Assembly (NCBI RefSeq): GCF_932294415.1
Contig: NC_065542.1
Coordinates: forward strand, 53,502,406-53,566,405
DNA length: 64,000 nucleotides
DNA from: Quercus robur
Taxonomy: Eukaryota; Streptophyta; Magnoliopsida; Fagales; Fagaceae
Reading direction: 5' to 3'
Positions 22,176 through 33,700 of this stretch are shown here, in pieces. A program made the translations under genes and the position numbers. Below the pieces are notes generated by a model that made no database searches, was not told the DNA's origin, and saw only the letters and a program-made list of their open reading frames with translations. The first letter of the stretch is position 1; each line of letters opens with the position of its first letter.

Positions 22176-22649
22176 TGAAGATGACAAAATACTGGGCCTG
22201 ACGGGCTTACCTTAATGGGCCTGACGGACTGGGTCTCTTAGGCCTACGTAAAGATGGTCCCAGCTTTGAAGGCCCATCGAAAGGGCCCATGATCCGAAAC
22301 GTCCATAGTTCAGAAAAACCCTAAGATCCGGAAATGGGGATCCTTGCTCACCACGCTTAGAAGAATTGGGAGTAGAGTCCCACATTGAAAAGATATGGAA
22401 ACCAAAAAGGAAAAGTCAACCCTTTATCACTATAAAAGGCCTAATACCCACAGAAATCGAGGTACGCTTTAACAAACCCTCTCTAATGCTCTAAGTAAAA
22501 CAGAACAATTCTAACTCGACCGTCGGAGAACCTTTGGCCGGCACCACACCGGTGTTCTTTGAAGGACGTCCGTCGGTTGTTCTTGTCGTGCAGGTTCGAT
22601 TCGAGTCGCGAGTACGGTGTGACCCATTGGTGACAATTCGACGTCATCA
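22176..22649 (+). repeat. 3' LTR of element 2
   Basis: 474 bp, paired with 12524-12997. Six transitions separate them and there are no indels. Confidence 0.96.
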
Positions 22650-22654
22650 CATAT

Positions 22655-23418
22655 TGTTTTGGTATGGGAACTGTTCAAAGTCAATTCTAAGAGACAAAGT
22701 CAATTCGTGCCACCAAACAAGAAATTGGTGTTCTGCATTTTAATTACGACAAAAGATTATGGAACATGATTGATTACTTTGGGCCTTTTGGCCTTTATTA
22801 CAAGGTTGATTACCTGCAATAATTAACACCAGGGCCTAGGGCCTCAAATCCAAGGTAATAAATAATTATTTTTTTATTTTATTTACAAACATGTGAATTA
22901 TATTTTTTTTCTTCTACTTTTAAAAAAATATTCATACTAGAAAATACTCATTTATTATCCTTACAAATTTTCATATTTAAATACTTATTTATTATCTTCT
23001 TAAAGAGCCACTAATTACATTCATTGTCCCATTAATTTGTAAGTTTTTTATAAAAAAAAATTACAAGAAAAAAAATGTGTAATGATTTTAATATTTTCTC
23101 CAAACAATTATTAATAAATAGAAATCCAACACAATCACTATTAAGTGATTTTTTTAATTTATAAATTCAATAGTCGTGGATGGAGAGATTTGAATTGTAA
23201 ATGTCTCTGTTGGAAATGGGTATCAACTAGTTGAGTTATTAAGCGTTTGGCCACCATTAAGTGAATTAGTCATATTAAAAGCTAAAAGGTTAGAAAAAAA
23301 ATTATAATATAAAACATTAACTCAATAATATTGAGTGATATTTCTCTGCTCATTTAAAATTATCGTCTTATACCTCAAACTATATTAAGTCAGCCATGAT
23401 TAACATGAAATTGGAGTT
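22655..23418. other. Intergenic DNA right of element 2
   Basis: AT-rich with no gene. Holds a SINE-like minus-strand fragment at 23180-23262. Confidence 0.5.
23180..23262 (-). mobile_element. SINE-like fragment (second family)
   Basis: On the minus strand it reads AATAACTCAACTAGTTGATA (A-box-like) and, about 40 bases on, ACAATTCAAATCTCTCC (B-box-like). This resembles a tRNA-derived head. The ends are unclear and there is no target duplication. Confidence 0.35.
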
Positions 23419-24077
23419 TCAAGAAATTATCTGCTTGTGCAAACCCCTCATAGATATTTCAATTCTCCTATAAAATTCTCTCTTTTTCCTCTCAAATGAT
23501 GTTGATAATAAACATGACTTTAATGTTGTGAGCTGAGTTGTTTGCTTCTGATCACCTAACATGCAGAACAATCAAGATTCTAGAGTCTCAACATTCTTTT
23601 TCAATTTTGTTGTTTTTAGGCCGTGAATTGTGTTTGCAAATTGGAGGATGAAGTCTTTCTTTTGGAGTTTGAATGGTTTGTGTTTGCTTCAGTCTTGTTT
23701 AATTCATGCAAATCAAATGGTGGAAATGATAAGGGCGCCACATTTGAAAAGTCAGGAAAACTCAAAGACTACACTAAGAGCAACAAAAGTGTCACTAAGC
23801 CATAAACTAGATTCTTGACTCTAGTTCTAGGCTCTCTCTCTCTCCCGTTTTTAAAGGCGGGGTTTGAATTTGGTGCAATAGTTATCCTTTAGGGCAAGCA
23901 AATGTCGATCCGTACTTGACCCGTTTCCTGTCCATAGTTATCAAAAATTGTATAGTGCTTTGAATAATTAATTTATGGGTAAAATATCATTTTCATCCCT
24001 AAACTTTCACAAAAGTTCCTTGTTCGTCCCTAAACTTTCAAAAAAAAAAAAATTGGTCCCTAAACTTTGCAATGTTA
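23419..24077. repeat. Tandem duplication upstream of the receptor gene, copy 1
   Basis: A 659-bp unit repeated at 24078-~24710, with only scattered substitutions and small indels. Both copies contain the same 60-codon frame beginning MNCVCKLEDEVFLLEFEW (23623 and 24282), which I do not recognise and do not call a gene. Each ends with a CCCTAAACTTT-type segment common in dispersed plant repeats. Confidence 0.85.
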
Positions 24078-24710
24078 TCAAGAAATTATCTGCTTGTGCA
24101 GACCCCTCATAGATATTTCAATTCTCCTATAAAATTCTCTCTTTTTCCCCTCAGATGATGTTGTTGATAATAAACATGACTTTAATGTTGTGAGCTGAGT
24201 TGTTTGCTTCTCACCTAACATGCAGAACAATCAAGATTCTAGAGTCTCAACATTCTTTTTCGATTTTGTTGTTTTTAGGCCGTGAATTGTGTTTGCAAAT
24301 TGGAGGATGAAGTCTTTCTTTTGGAGTTTGAATGGTTTGTGTTTGCTTCAGTCTTGTTTAATTCATGCAAATCAAATGGTGGAAATGATAAGGGCGCCAC
24401 ATTTGAAAAGTCAGGAAAACTCAAAGTCTACACTAAGAACAACAAAAGTGTCACTAAGCCATAAACTAGATTCTTGACTCTAGTTCTAGTCTCTCTCTCT
24501 CTCCCGTTTTTAAAGGCGGGGTTTGGATTTGGTGCAATAGTTATCCTTTAGGGCAAGCAAATGTCGATCCGTACTTGACCCGTTTCTTGTCCATAGTTAT
24601 CAAAAATTGTATAGTGCATTGAATAATTAATTTATGGGTAAAATATCATTTTCATCCCTAAACTTTCATCAAAGTTCATTGATCGTCCCTAAACTTTGCA
24701 ATGTTTTACT
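24078..24710. repeat. Tandem duplication upstream of the receptor gene, copy 2
   Basis: Second copy of the unit at 23419-24077, offset by 659 bp. It ends about 270 bp before the receptor-like protein start, so it lies in the gene's upstream region. Confidence 0.85.
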
Positions 24711-24883
24711 TTTCATCTTTCTGTTTATGTCCATTAGTTTATGTTCTACGTGACTTAACGGAGTACTAACACAGTAATTCCCCATGGAGTAATATCATTA
24801 GACTTATTGCAATTTAAATGTGAAAATATCGTTAGACTTGTTGCAATTCAAAAGTATTCGTTTCATATCACTATGGTTTCATT

Positions 24884-24890
24884 ATATATT
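24884..24890 (+). promoter_or_regulatory. Candidate TATA box of the receptor-like protein gene
   Basis: TATATAT about 90 bp upstream of the ATG at 24978, giving a plausible short leader. Confidence 0.45.
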
Positions 24891-24977
24891 GATTTGAGAT
24901 AACAGCTCAAGAATCCCCCACAAAACAGACAACAGACTAGTAAGATCCTTTGAGGTCCAAGTATCTTTACAAGCAGA

Positions 24978-27533
24978 ATGATTAAAACCAACATCTACAT
25001 CTCCAATTCTCATCTCCTCTGCCAGGTTCTGTTCTTGTGTGTGCTGGGACCTGCCTTCCTAGGAATTATTAAACCCACTTCATGCACCAGCAACCTCACT
25101 TTTAGATGTTCACAGATGGAGAAAAATGCTCTTCTTAACTTCAAAGAAAGTCTCACAGATCCATCAAATCGCCTCTCTTCATGGGTTGGTGAAGATTGCT
25201 GTAAATGGATAGGTGCTGGATGTGACAACACTACATCACATGTTGTCAAGCTTGATCTCTACAACCCACTTCCGAGAGAAACTTACAATTGCAAGTCGTG
25301 CTTGGGGGGTAAGATAAGTCCTTCTTTACTCAATTTAACGCATTTGAGTTACCTGGACCTAAGCCTGAACAATTTTGAAGGTCAGTTACCAGCTAGTCTG
25401 GGACATCTGACCAACTTGAGCACATTGGTTTTATCTGTAAACAATATTACTGGTGAAATACCAAGCTCATTTGCCAACCTTTGCAACTTGCAAACTTTTA
25501 TACTGATGGCCAATGGCATAAGTGGGGAGATAACTCAGTTTGTAGATGGTTTATCTCAATGTTCCAACAACAGCCTTGAATTGCTGGATTTGAGTGGTAA
25601 TAAATTGCTTGGGGGCAACTTGCCTTACTCACTGGGGGCACTCAAGAACTTGAAAAACTTAGATCTTTCAAGTTGTTCCTTTTGGGGTTCAATTCCAGAT
25701 TCTATTGGGAACATGTCTTCCTTACAATTACTTGCCCTTACCGCAAATAAAATGAACGGAAGCATTCCAAGCAGCATGGGGAAACTATCAACGCTGGAAA
25801 AGTTGGCTCTTGGTGGAGGGAATTCTTGGGAAGGTGTCTTAACTGAAGCTCATTTCCAAAATCTTACGCGATTATCATTTATAGAGTTGGGTATCTCCAC
25901 TAGATGGTCATTGGTTTTAAATGTCAAACATGAATGGGTTCCTCCTTTCAGCTTGATATACATTGTATTCAATCGCATGAAGATTGGTCCCAAATTTCCA
26001 GCATGGCTTCAAACTCAAAATGAGCTCAACTATCTTAGCCTCGTTGATGTTGGCATTTCTGATACCCTTCCGCAAGGATTTTGGAATTCCAGCTCAAGTC
26101 TTAGCTATTTGAGCCTTTCCCAGAACCAAATTCAAGGACAGGTACCATACTATCAATCTTATTCTATTACATATTACTTGGATTTGAGATTCAACAATTT
26201 CGTGGGGCAGGTCCCACTTTTTCATAGTAAATTTATGAAAGTTTTATACCTTGAAGAAAATATGTTTTCTGGAGTTGTCCCTGAAAACATAGGTGAACTA
26301 TTGCCCAATTTACTTCACTTGGTCCTCTCTTCAAATTTCATTACCGGTAGAATTCCACCTTCTATTGGAATACTTAAGAGCTTGGAAATTCTTGCTTTGA
26401 GAAATAATAGCTTGTCTGGGGAACTCCCTCCTCATTGGGATGATATGCAGTCATTATACTTTTTGGACATATCAGACAACAATATATCCGGTAAACTTCC
26501 AAGTTCAATGCGATTTTTGAGTTCACTACAGTGGTTATCATTGGGACAAAATCACCTTGAGGGGGAGCTCCCTTCTTTCTTGAGAGAATGCACAAAATTG
26601 GTAAGCCTTGATCTTGGAGGGAACAAATTCTTTGGAAACATACCAGTATGGATAGGAGAAAGCTTATCAAATCTATCAAGGTTAAGCCTAAGATCCAACT
26701 TGTTTGATGAAGTCATACCTCAACAATTATGTCTTCTTTCAAGCCTTCACATCCTTGATCTTGCACATAATGATTTGTCAGGAGGAATCCCTCAATGTTT
26801 AGGGAACTTGAGTAAAAATGGTTCAAGTAAATTTGTTAATTTCTTGGAACAAATTGCAATATTTTATAAAGGAAGAGACTATCTATATAGAAACACAATT
26901 TATCTTGTCCATTCTTTAGACCTTTCAGGAAATAATCTATCAGGGGAAATACCTGATAGTATAACAGACCTTTTAAAACTCAATATCCTAAATCTCTCAA
27001 TGAATCACCTGACAGGAAAAATTCCCAAAAACATAGGGAACTTAAAAAGTTTGGAATCATTTGATCTCTCTAAAAACCAACTTTTTGGTCCCATTCCTGA
27101 AAGCCTGTCTTCTTTGACTTTCTTGAGTCACTTGAATTTGTCATTCAACAACTTGTCTGGGAAAATTCCATCTGGGAATCAACTTCAAACCTTAACTGAT
27201 CCTTCCATCTATCAGGGCAACCCTTTGCTTTGTGGACTTCCGCTTTCCAACAAGTGTCTAGGGGATGAAACTGATCCTAGAAAAACTCCAAATGGCAGCG
27301 GCAATGGAGAAGATAACAATGATGGAATGGAATTTGGGTCGCTATCATTCTACATTAGCATGGTAGCTGGCTATATTGTTGGATTTTGGGGAGTTTGTGG
27401 CACACTAATTGTCAAAACATCATGGAGACAAGCTTACTTTCGAGGCTTTGATAATTTGAAAGATAGGATTGTTCTTTTCATTATGGTTAAAGTTGCTCCT
27501 TTGATAAGGAAGATTAAGTTCGAGAGAAATTAA
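24978..27533 (+). CDS. LRR receptor-like protein, EIX/Cf type
   Basis: An intronless 851-residue frame starting at ATG. N-terminal hydrophobic signal peptide (about residues 10-34). LRRNT_2 cap ([20 protein letters not shown] ... [12 protein letters not shown], ~44-83). Then about two dozen extracellular LRRs of the plant LxxLxLxxNxLxGxIP type, broken by a short island (~[18 protein letters not shown], ~615-640). LRR C-cap ([13 protein letters not shown]), acidic juxtamembrane stretch, one membrane helix (~787-811, [20 protein letters not shown]) and a ~39-residue basic tail without kinase. Members of this family sit in the plasma membrane, sense pathogen or developmental ligands, and signal through SOBIR1/BAK1-type partner kinases. 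EIX2-like proteins are usually near 1,000 residues, so this one probably has fewer repeats. The frame is intact and functional status is plausible. Confidence 0.93.
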   Translation: MIKTNIYISNSHLLCQVLFLCVLGPAFLGIIKPTSCTSNLTFRCSQMEKNALLNFKESLTDPSNRLSSWVGEDCCKWIGAGCDNTTSHVVKLDLYNPLPRETYNCKSCLGGKISPSLLNLTHLSYLDLSLNNFEGQLPASLGHLTNLSTLVLSVNNITGEIPSSFANLCNLQTFILMANGISGEITQFVDGLSQCSNNSLELLDLSGNKLLGGNLPYSLGALKNLKNLDLSSCSFWGSIPDSIGNMSSLQLLALTANKMNGSIPSSMGKLSTLEKLALGGGNSWEGVLTEAHFQNLTRLSFIELGISTRWSLVLNVKHEWVPPFSLIYIVFNRMKIGPKFPAWLQTQNELNYLSLVDVGISDTLPQGFWNSSSSLSYLSLSQNQIQGQVPYYQSYSITYYLDLRFNNFVGQVPLFHSKFMKVLYLEENMFSGVVPENIGELLPNLLHLVLSSNFITGRIPPSIGILKSLEILALRNNSLSGELPPHWDDMQSLYFLDISDNNISGKLPSSMRFLSSLQWLSLGQNHLEGELPSFLRECTKLVSLDLGGNKFFGNIPVWIGESLSNLSRLSLRSNLFDEVIPQQLCLLSSLHILDLAHNDLSGGIPQCLGNLSKNGSSKFVNFLEQIAIFYKGRDYLYRNTIYLVHSLDLSGNNLSGEIPDSITDLLKLNILNLSMNHLTGKIPKNIGNLKSLESFDLSKNQLFGPIPESLSSLTFLSHLNLSFNNLSGKIPSGNQLQTLTDPSIYQGNPLLCGLPLSNKCLGDETDPRKTPNGSGNGEDNNDGMEFGSLSFYISMVAGYIVGFWGVCGTLIVKTSWRQAYFRGFDNLKDRIVLFIMVKVAPLIRKIKFERN

Positions 27534-27599
27534 GGCGATGAGCGAGGAAGGACACTTTAACGTGCATTACCGTGTATTTCTTTTTATTGTTGTAATTCT

Positions 27600-27970
27600 A
27601 TGCTGGAGTCATATAGTTAATTAATTATTAGTAAATAATTTTACTAGGCATTTTCTATTTTTATTCCATCATGTGTTGTTGTAATAACCATTTCGAATCA
27701 TATTTTATATTGTATTATCATTCTTTATTTAAATTTTTGTGTAAGAATATCGTGAGTGAATGTTATGTAGATAACAGGTAGCTCAAGTCTTTCTTGAGCG
27801 ACCTATGCTTCAACCTTCACTTGCCAGAGTCATATAGTTAATTAGTTATTTGTAAATGATTTTGCTATTGTGAGACATTTCATCTTTTATCCCATCCCGT
27901 CTCCTAAATTCCTAATAACTATTTCTCATCATATTTTATTATTTTCTCGTTCTTGATATTAAATTTTTGG
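27600..27970 (+). repeat. Duplicated 3' flank of the receptor gene
   Basis: The segment GAGTCATATAGTTAATTA ... ATCATATTTTAT at ~27605-27745 recurs, diverged, at ~27828-27970. The copies flank ~80 bp of other sequence. Confidence 0.55.
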
Positions 27971-28268
27971 GTAAATTATGAATTTAGTTCCTAACCTTTA
28001 CATTATGTGTCAATTTAGTTCCTATGTTTTGAACGTGTTAGTTTAATCCTAAATATTTTGGTATTGTGTCAAAATAGTTTTTACCATTAAATGATGAATG
28101 AAAAATGCTGAGCTAACTGACAACTAAAATAAAATATTATTTTTATGCCACATGTGCTGCCACATCAACATAAACTTTTTAAAAAATAGTAATGTTCAAA
28201 AATATAAATAAATAAAAAATTCTAAAATGTGAAGAAAACCAAACTGTAACACAAATCAAGAATAAACA

Positions 28269-28650
28269 CAAGTCTCATCACATGTGCTCCACACGTGTTC
28301 TAAGGCTCTCTTTTTTGTTTGAGTTTAGTGTCATAATTTTCTATCCATCCCAATTTGAGGTTTATACGCATGTTCGATTATATTATGCATTTGCGAACTA
28401 TTGATATAGTCAGGTGTGTCATGAGGCCAACCACAAAAAAATGAACACCGAAATAGCATTAAAATCATATGTTCGAGTGTGAATGTGTTCATTTTTTGGA
28501 GCTAGCCTCATGACACTCCTGATTGTATCAGTAGTTTGCAAATGCATAATATGATCGAACATATACGTAAACCTCAAATTAGAATGAATATAAAATTATG
28601 ACATTAAACCCTAAAAAAAAGGTATCAAAGTATGCATGTGACGAGACTAG
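28269..28650. mobile_element. Foldback element with Helitron-like termini
   Basis: Long inverted repeat. Arms 28321-~28465 and ~28467-28611 pair at high identity (GTTTAGTGTCATAATTTT ... and CGCAAATGCATAATATAATC). The outer ends also pair weakly. Both outer ends resemble a Helitron 3' terminus: on the minus strand, CACGTGTGGAGCACATGTGA then TGAGACTTG ending at 28269; on the plus strand, GCATGTGACGAGACTAG ending at 28650. No coding. Confidence 0.55.
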
Positions 28651-28836
28651 TTAGCTATTAAAATTTTTAATTAAGAAGGGAAGTTCCAACAATCACTCCT
28701 ATCTCTCATCACACTCAAAAACTCAATAGTTCATGAGAAGTTCTAAGTATGGAAAATTTTGACATTTTTTTTTGAGAGAGAGAGAGAGAGTAACAACCCA
28801 CTTTAGACAAGTGTATAACATGCAATGAGATAGTAA

Positions 28837-29036
28837 GAAAAGATATTTGGTACTAAATGATACTATGTCAGCGGTATCAAAATCCAATAATCGAGAGATA
28901 TGTTTGCAAAAAATAACTATCTCACTAATAAATGAAAGACACGTGTTAGTGGGTAGTTATTTTTGCATACATGTCTCTCGTTTATTGTATTTTGATACGA
29001 ATGACATGATATCATTTAATACATAATACCTTTTCA
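28837..29036. mobile_element. Inverted-repeat MITE
   Basis: The left arm (GGTACTAAATGATACTATGT ... GAGAGATATGTTTGCAAAAA) pairs with the right arm (TTTTTGCATACATGTCTCTC ... ATGATATCATTTAATACATA). About 200 bp, noncoding, with diverged arms. Confidence 0.6.
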
Positions 29037-29160
29037 ACATAGTAAAAGATAATAAGTTTTTCAACATATTCAAAATTTCAACATGGGGAAAGACTAAAGT
29101 CATATATGAAAGTGTGAAACTACAAGCATAAAAAACTTACATTCATTTGTCATTTACTTA

Positions 29161-29211
29161 AGACTATCTATTAATTCTCAAAAAAAAAAAAAAAAAAAGA
29201 CTATCTATTAA
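29161..29211 (+). mobile_element. Micro-retroposon c: TTCTC+oligo(A), 14-bp target duplication
   Basis: AGACTATCTATTAA at 29161-29174 and 29198-29211. The insert is TTCTC plus 18 A. The LINE in this window also ends in ATTCTC before its poly(A). Confidence 0.75.
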
Positions 29212-29212
29212 A

Positions 29213-29266
29213 TCCAACAATGATTCTTCTCGCACCAAAAAAAAAAAAGGTCTAACAATGATGCTT
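29213..29266 (+). mobile_element. Micro-retroposon d: CTCGCACC+oligo(A)
   Basis: TCCAACAATGATTCTT (29213-29228) and TCTAACAATGATGCTT (29251-29266) match at 14 of 16 positions. The insert is 22 nt: CTCGCACC, 12 A, GG. Confidence 0.55.
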
Positions 29267-30064
29267 ATCATTTTTTTTTTCTTTTTCATTTAAGTAATGA
29301 GAAAGTTGTTTCTCAAGTAATAAAAAAGTTGTTACTAAGAAAACTAAAATTTATGAGACGACAGTTTCACTCTACCACTGAAAAAACATGAACAGCATGA
29401 CTCATAACTGATAAGTCATAACTTCTTTGTGCTTGAGATTTCTGTTCCAATAAATATAAACATAGAACCATTGAGAGACTTAACACTTGCCAATATAAAT
29501 AATTGAGTAGCAGAAACAAACATAAGAAAGACATAATCATGAATATGTAGTTTACTATAATTTCAATGACACTCTTTTATTAAAAATAAATAAATAAAAT
29601 TTGAACATATCTTTTTATTCAGCTTTACGTGAGACTGCAACTTTATGTGCCATTTTTTAACCGCATGTACCCAAGGTAAGCAGCTGAATTTCTTAGTAAT
29701 ACGTTAGCACAAATGAATTTCTCTTTTGTTGAAAAAAGATCATACTTTTTGGGTTTTTTTTTTTTTTTTTTTTGGGTTTCTTTCATTAATAGCATGTCCT
29801 TTCTATTCAGTTTGAAAAAGCTAAATGGAAAAGGACCAACAACACATCAGCATAAAAACAAATATAGTTAAATCAAGTTTTGCATTACTAACCTTGCATG
29901 CATTTCTCCTTTGATTCCTGTTGCATGTTTTCAAAGTTTTAGTTTTCATTTAGAAATATAGTTAAATTGATGAAAAAAAAGGAAAAACCAAAAAAATGGG
30001 AAATGTGGAAAAGTAAAAATTAAACCTTAATTCTTAAATAGGAATAGAATAAATATATTTGGAA
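29267..30064. other. AT-rich intergenic DNA
   Basis: No gene recognised. Contains oligo(T) tracts (29270s, 29754-29774) and a short local duplication (AAGTAATGAGAAAGTTGTT / AAGTAATAAAAAAGTTGTT near 29300). Confidence 0.5.
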
Positions 30065-30069
30065 TAGAG

Positions 30070-30420
30070 TGTTGGGGGAATCACGTTTTGACTCCCTACA
30101 ACCACTCTAAAAACAGGCCCATGTGGTGTGATGTCGAAGGCCATAAAGATTTGAATGTGTCTTCTTCACCACCAATTGCTTTTGAAGTGGAATGGCATAG
30201 CTTACAATTCGACAAATGATATCAGAGCCAAAGTCATGGGTTCGAGTCATGAGAGTATCATTGTGCTGGAGAGATTGTTGGGGAAACCACAATTTGACTC
30301 CCTACAACCACTCTAAAACAGGTCCGTGTGGTGTAATGTCAAAGGTCATAAAAGATTTGAGTGTATCTTTCTCATCACCATTTGGTTTTAAGGTAGAATG
30401 ACACAGCTCACGATCCAACA
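30070..30420 (+). mobile_element. TRIM: miniature LTR retrotransposon, 351 bp
   Basis: Two 145-bp terminal repeats (30070-30214 and 30276-30420) start TGTTGGGG and end CA. They flank a 61-bp internal part with TGATATCAGAGCC (30217-30229), a near match to the plant initiator tRNA-Met primer site TGGTATCAGAGC, and a purine tract (GGAGAGA) next to the 3' repeat. An exact TAGAG target duplication lies at 30065-30069 and 30421-30425. No coding capacity; it must depend on proteins from another element. The terminal repeats are clearly diverged, so it is old. Confidence 0.9.
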
Positions 30421-30441
30421 TAGAGAAAGGAGTAGAAGAGT

Positions 30442-30460
30442 GGGGGGGGGGGGGGGGGGG
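30442..30460 (+). repeat. G19 homopolymer
   Basis: Nineteen consecutive G followed by AGAGAGA. The length could be affected by sequencing error. Confidence 0.8.
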
Positions 30461-30751
30461 AGAGAGATGCAAAAGTAGTGAATGATCGTGGGAGATTTTG
30501 ATTTAGTGGGAAGTTAGTATTTGCGTAGTGGGACGTTTGTGTGTAGTGATTTAAGAGTGGGAGTCAATTATTCAAGGTTAAATTTTGTAAATGACATTAT
30601 CTCACTTTGAAAAGTGAAAGCATTTTTGTTGTTGGATTAATAATTATTTTCATAATTACTTTTATACCCTGATTTTTTTTTTATCCAAAGAATAACATAT
30701 TGGGGATATTTTAGGAAGTAGAAAAGGCGATAACAGACTTTCTTGAGCCTC

Positions 30752-33700
30752 TTTTTTTTTTTTTTTTTTTTTTTGAGAATGAATGCTACGAACTTTTATT
30801 AAGAAAACCCGGCCAAATCAGCCTGATATGAATGAACAACTTCCGATGGAACATCTTCCATCCATACTACACAATTTGGGATAGTAACAGCTAACTTCGC
30901 CAAATCATGCGCTACTAGGTTGCCCTCTCTCTTTGTATGAGAGTAAGACAATAAAGAAAAAGCTGGAATAAAACTGTAAGCATCCTGAATCAAAAGACCA
31001 AATGGAGCAAGTCCAACATCCTTGGTTTCTAATGCCTTAATCACCATCAAAGAATCTCCCTCAAGGATAGCTGCTGAGATGCCCACCTCCCTAGCAAACT
31101 CAAGAGCCCTAGTGGCTGCCCTGGCCTCAATTTCAATCGGCTGTAGGAGCTGGGGGATTTTTTCTGTCATGGCTGCTAGCACCAAGCCTTCTTTGTTACG
31201 GATAATAGCTCCTACCCCTGAACAATTTTCTTCGGCAAAAACGGCTCCATCAAAATTAATTTTGTAGACGTCCAATGGAGGTGGCTTCCAACGTGTCCTC
31301 ATGCGAGGTCTACTAGGTGAAGATGGCGGTAAGATAGCTTGGTATTCTGAATATCTCTCAGCTGCAAATTGAGAAAGAAGGTTCAGGGAGCAACATGGTT
31401 GTTGAGAACGCATCTGGTTCCTTTGAGTCCAGATGGACCACACCGTGAAAGCAAAGAGAGCTGGCTTCCGTTGATGCTCAAATACCCAAGCCATCAATTC
31501 ACTGAAGCTGGAAAAAGAAGTCTGGTTCCGAAAACTCCATGCGGTATCCTTATCCCACACACAATCCAGGTTTTTGCAAGTCCATACTGCATGAATCATG
31601 TCTTCCGCTTCACCTCGACAACGGTCACAGGTCTGATCCGTGATAATAGTTCTACGCAGAAGATTGCTCTTTGATGGAAGTGAGTCACGGCAAGCTCTCC
31701 AAACTAGATTCTTCACCTTATTCGGACATGCCAGAGCCCAGATTTTCTTCCATAGGCCTTTTTCATGATCAGGCCGAGCCTCCCTGTGAGAACCATCCTC
31801 TGCTTCCTTTAAGAATTGGTACCCCAGCTTGCAATTGAACTTACCATCCTGTGCTAGTGGCCAAAACAGTGAGTCTTCAGTAGCTACCCGGGCCAATGGA
31901 ATGTTCTTAATTTCTTCTGCTTCTTCCGGTGCAAACAATCCATCCACCATATCAGCATTCCATGTGCGTGTCCCTTCATCTATCAAACAATCCACAGTAG
32001 CTTCCTCCATAGATTCCACCATCGGAGATGCGACCAAAGTTGGGTGTTTTCGTGGCAGCCAATAATGTTGCCAAATTTTGATAGATTTCCCATTGCCTAC
32101 CCTCCAACAAGCTCCTTCTAGGACCACGTCACGACCCCTCAAGATGCTTTTCCAAGCATACGATCCGGAAGAGGATTCTTTTGCATCAATTAGAGAGCCA
32201 TGAGGAAAAAACTTCGCCTTAAACACCTTGTAAAAGAGAGAGTCCTTATTGTGGATAAGACGCCACGCTTGCTTGGCTAGGAGAGCATCATTGAAGTGAG
32301 CCAAGTCACGGAAGCCCATTCCTCCTACCATCTTAGATTTTGTTAATTCACTCCAACGAAGCCAATGAATTTTCCTACGATCCCCCCTTTGGCCCCACCA
32401 ATATCTTCTTATCATAGCCTCAATATCCTCACAAAGCCCAATGGGAAGTTTGAAGCAACCCATGGCATAGGAAGGAATAGCTTGAATTACAGATTTAATG
32501 AGTACCTCTCTACCGGCTTGTGATAACAACTTGCTCTCCCATCCTTGAAGCTTCCTCCATACCCTTTCTTTTATATAATCAAAACTCGCCTTTTTTCCCC
32601 TACCCACAAAAGATGGCAGCCCCAAATACTTCTCGTAGGATTTAACTTCTTGAAGTTGGAGAAGATTTTTGATATTTTCTTTTGCTTCTTCCGATGTAGA
32701 CTTGCTAAAGAAAATTGCAGTCTTGTCTTTGTTGATCTTTTGCCCCGACAACGACTCATATTCAGCAAGCAACTTCAAAATATTATTACAATCCTCATAG
32801 GTTGCCCTGCAAAAAAGCAAGCTATCGTCTGCAAAAAACAAATGGGTTAATTTCGGGCCTCTCTTGCATAAGGAAAAACCTTTGAGATCACCAATTCTCG
32901 CCGAGTGTTTAATGAGAGCATGTAGACCTTCATAACAGAGGAGGAAAAGGAACGGGGAGAGTGGATCCCCTTGCCTTATACCTCGTTTGGGATGAATCAT
33001 TCCCATGGGTTCACCATTAACCATAATGGAGTATGTCACCGTTCTAACACAACTCATAACAAGAGCAATCCACCTAGAGCAAAATCCCATTCTCTCCATA
33101 AGTTTCTCCAAATAAACCCATTCAACCCTATCATAAGCCTTACTCATATCTAGTTTTAAGGCCATAAAACCATGTCTACCCGAGCTATGATGCTTCATAT
33201 GATGGAGGGTTTCAAAGGCAACCATAATATTATCTGAGATAAGGCGATCTTTAGCAAAAGCAGATTGGTGTTCAGTGATTAGGGATGGAAGGAATTTCTT
33301 TAGTCTATTAGCTAGGACCTTGGAATATATTTTGTAGAGAACATTGCATAGACTAATAGGTCGAAACTCAGTAACAAGTTCAGGGTTATCAACTTTTGGC
33401 ACAAGAGTAATAAGAGTATGGTTTATAGGGTCGGGTAAAGTACCTGTATTTAACCAAGAGAGGATGGCAGTGGTTACATCAAGCTTCATAAGCTCCCAAA
33501 AATGCTGATAGAAGAGTGGAGGCATTCCATCCGGACCCGGAGCCTTTAAAGGTGCCATTTGATTTAAAGCTTCCCACACTTCCAATTCTGAAAAATCACG
33601 CACCAAGTCTGCATTCATCTCTTCCGTCACCAAGCAAGGGATTTTCTCAAGAGCCTCCTCAGTAAGGCTCGGCTGTGAAGAGGAGAAAAGCTCTTCGTAG

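Larger units (their letters stand above)
12524..22649 (+). mobile_element. Element 2: complete Ty3/Gypsy Tat-type LTR retrotransposon with antisense gene
   Basis: A 10,126-bp element with two 474-bp LTRs (TG...CA ends), flanked by an exact 5-bp duplication CATAT (12519-12523 and 22650-22654). Order: 5' LTR, primer-binding site, gag-pol in one frame (13042-18273), a tandem repeat (18496-18980), an antisense spliced gene (21608-19467), polypurine tract, 3' LTR. The LTRs differ at six positions, all transitions (about 1.3%), so the insertion is young. Two RNase H domains in pol and an antisense gene before the 3' LTR are hallmarks of the Tat clade. It looks coding-complete for gag-pol. Confidence 0.96.

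Noticed and set aside
23623..23805. 60-codon frame present in both tandem copies (also 24282-24464)
   Set aside because: Its preservation is explained by the recent 659-bp duplication. No start context or homology supports a gene.
30442..30460. G19 tract as a functional quadruplex
   Set aside because: A single homopolymer next to simple repeats, with possible length error. No further support.
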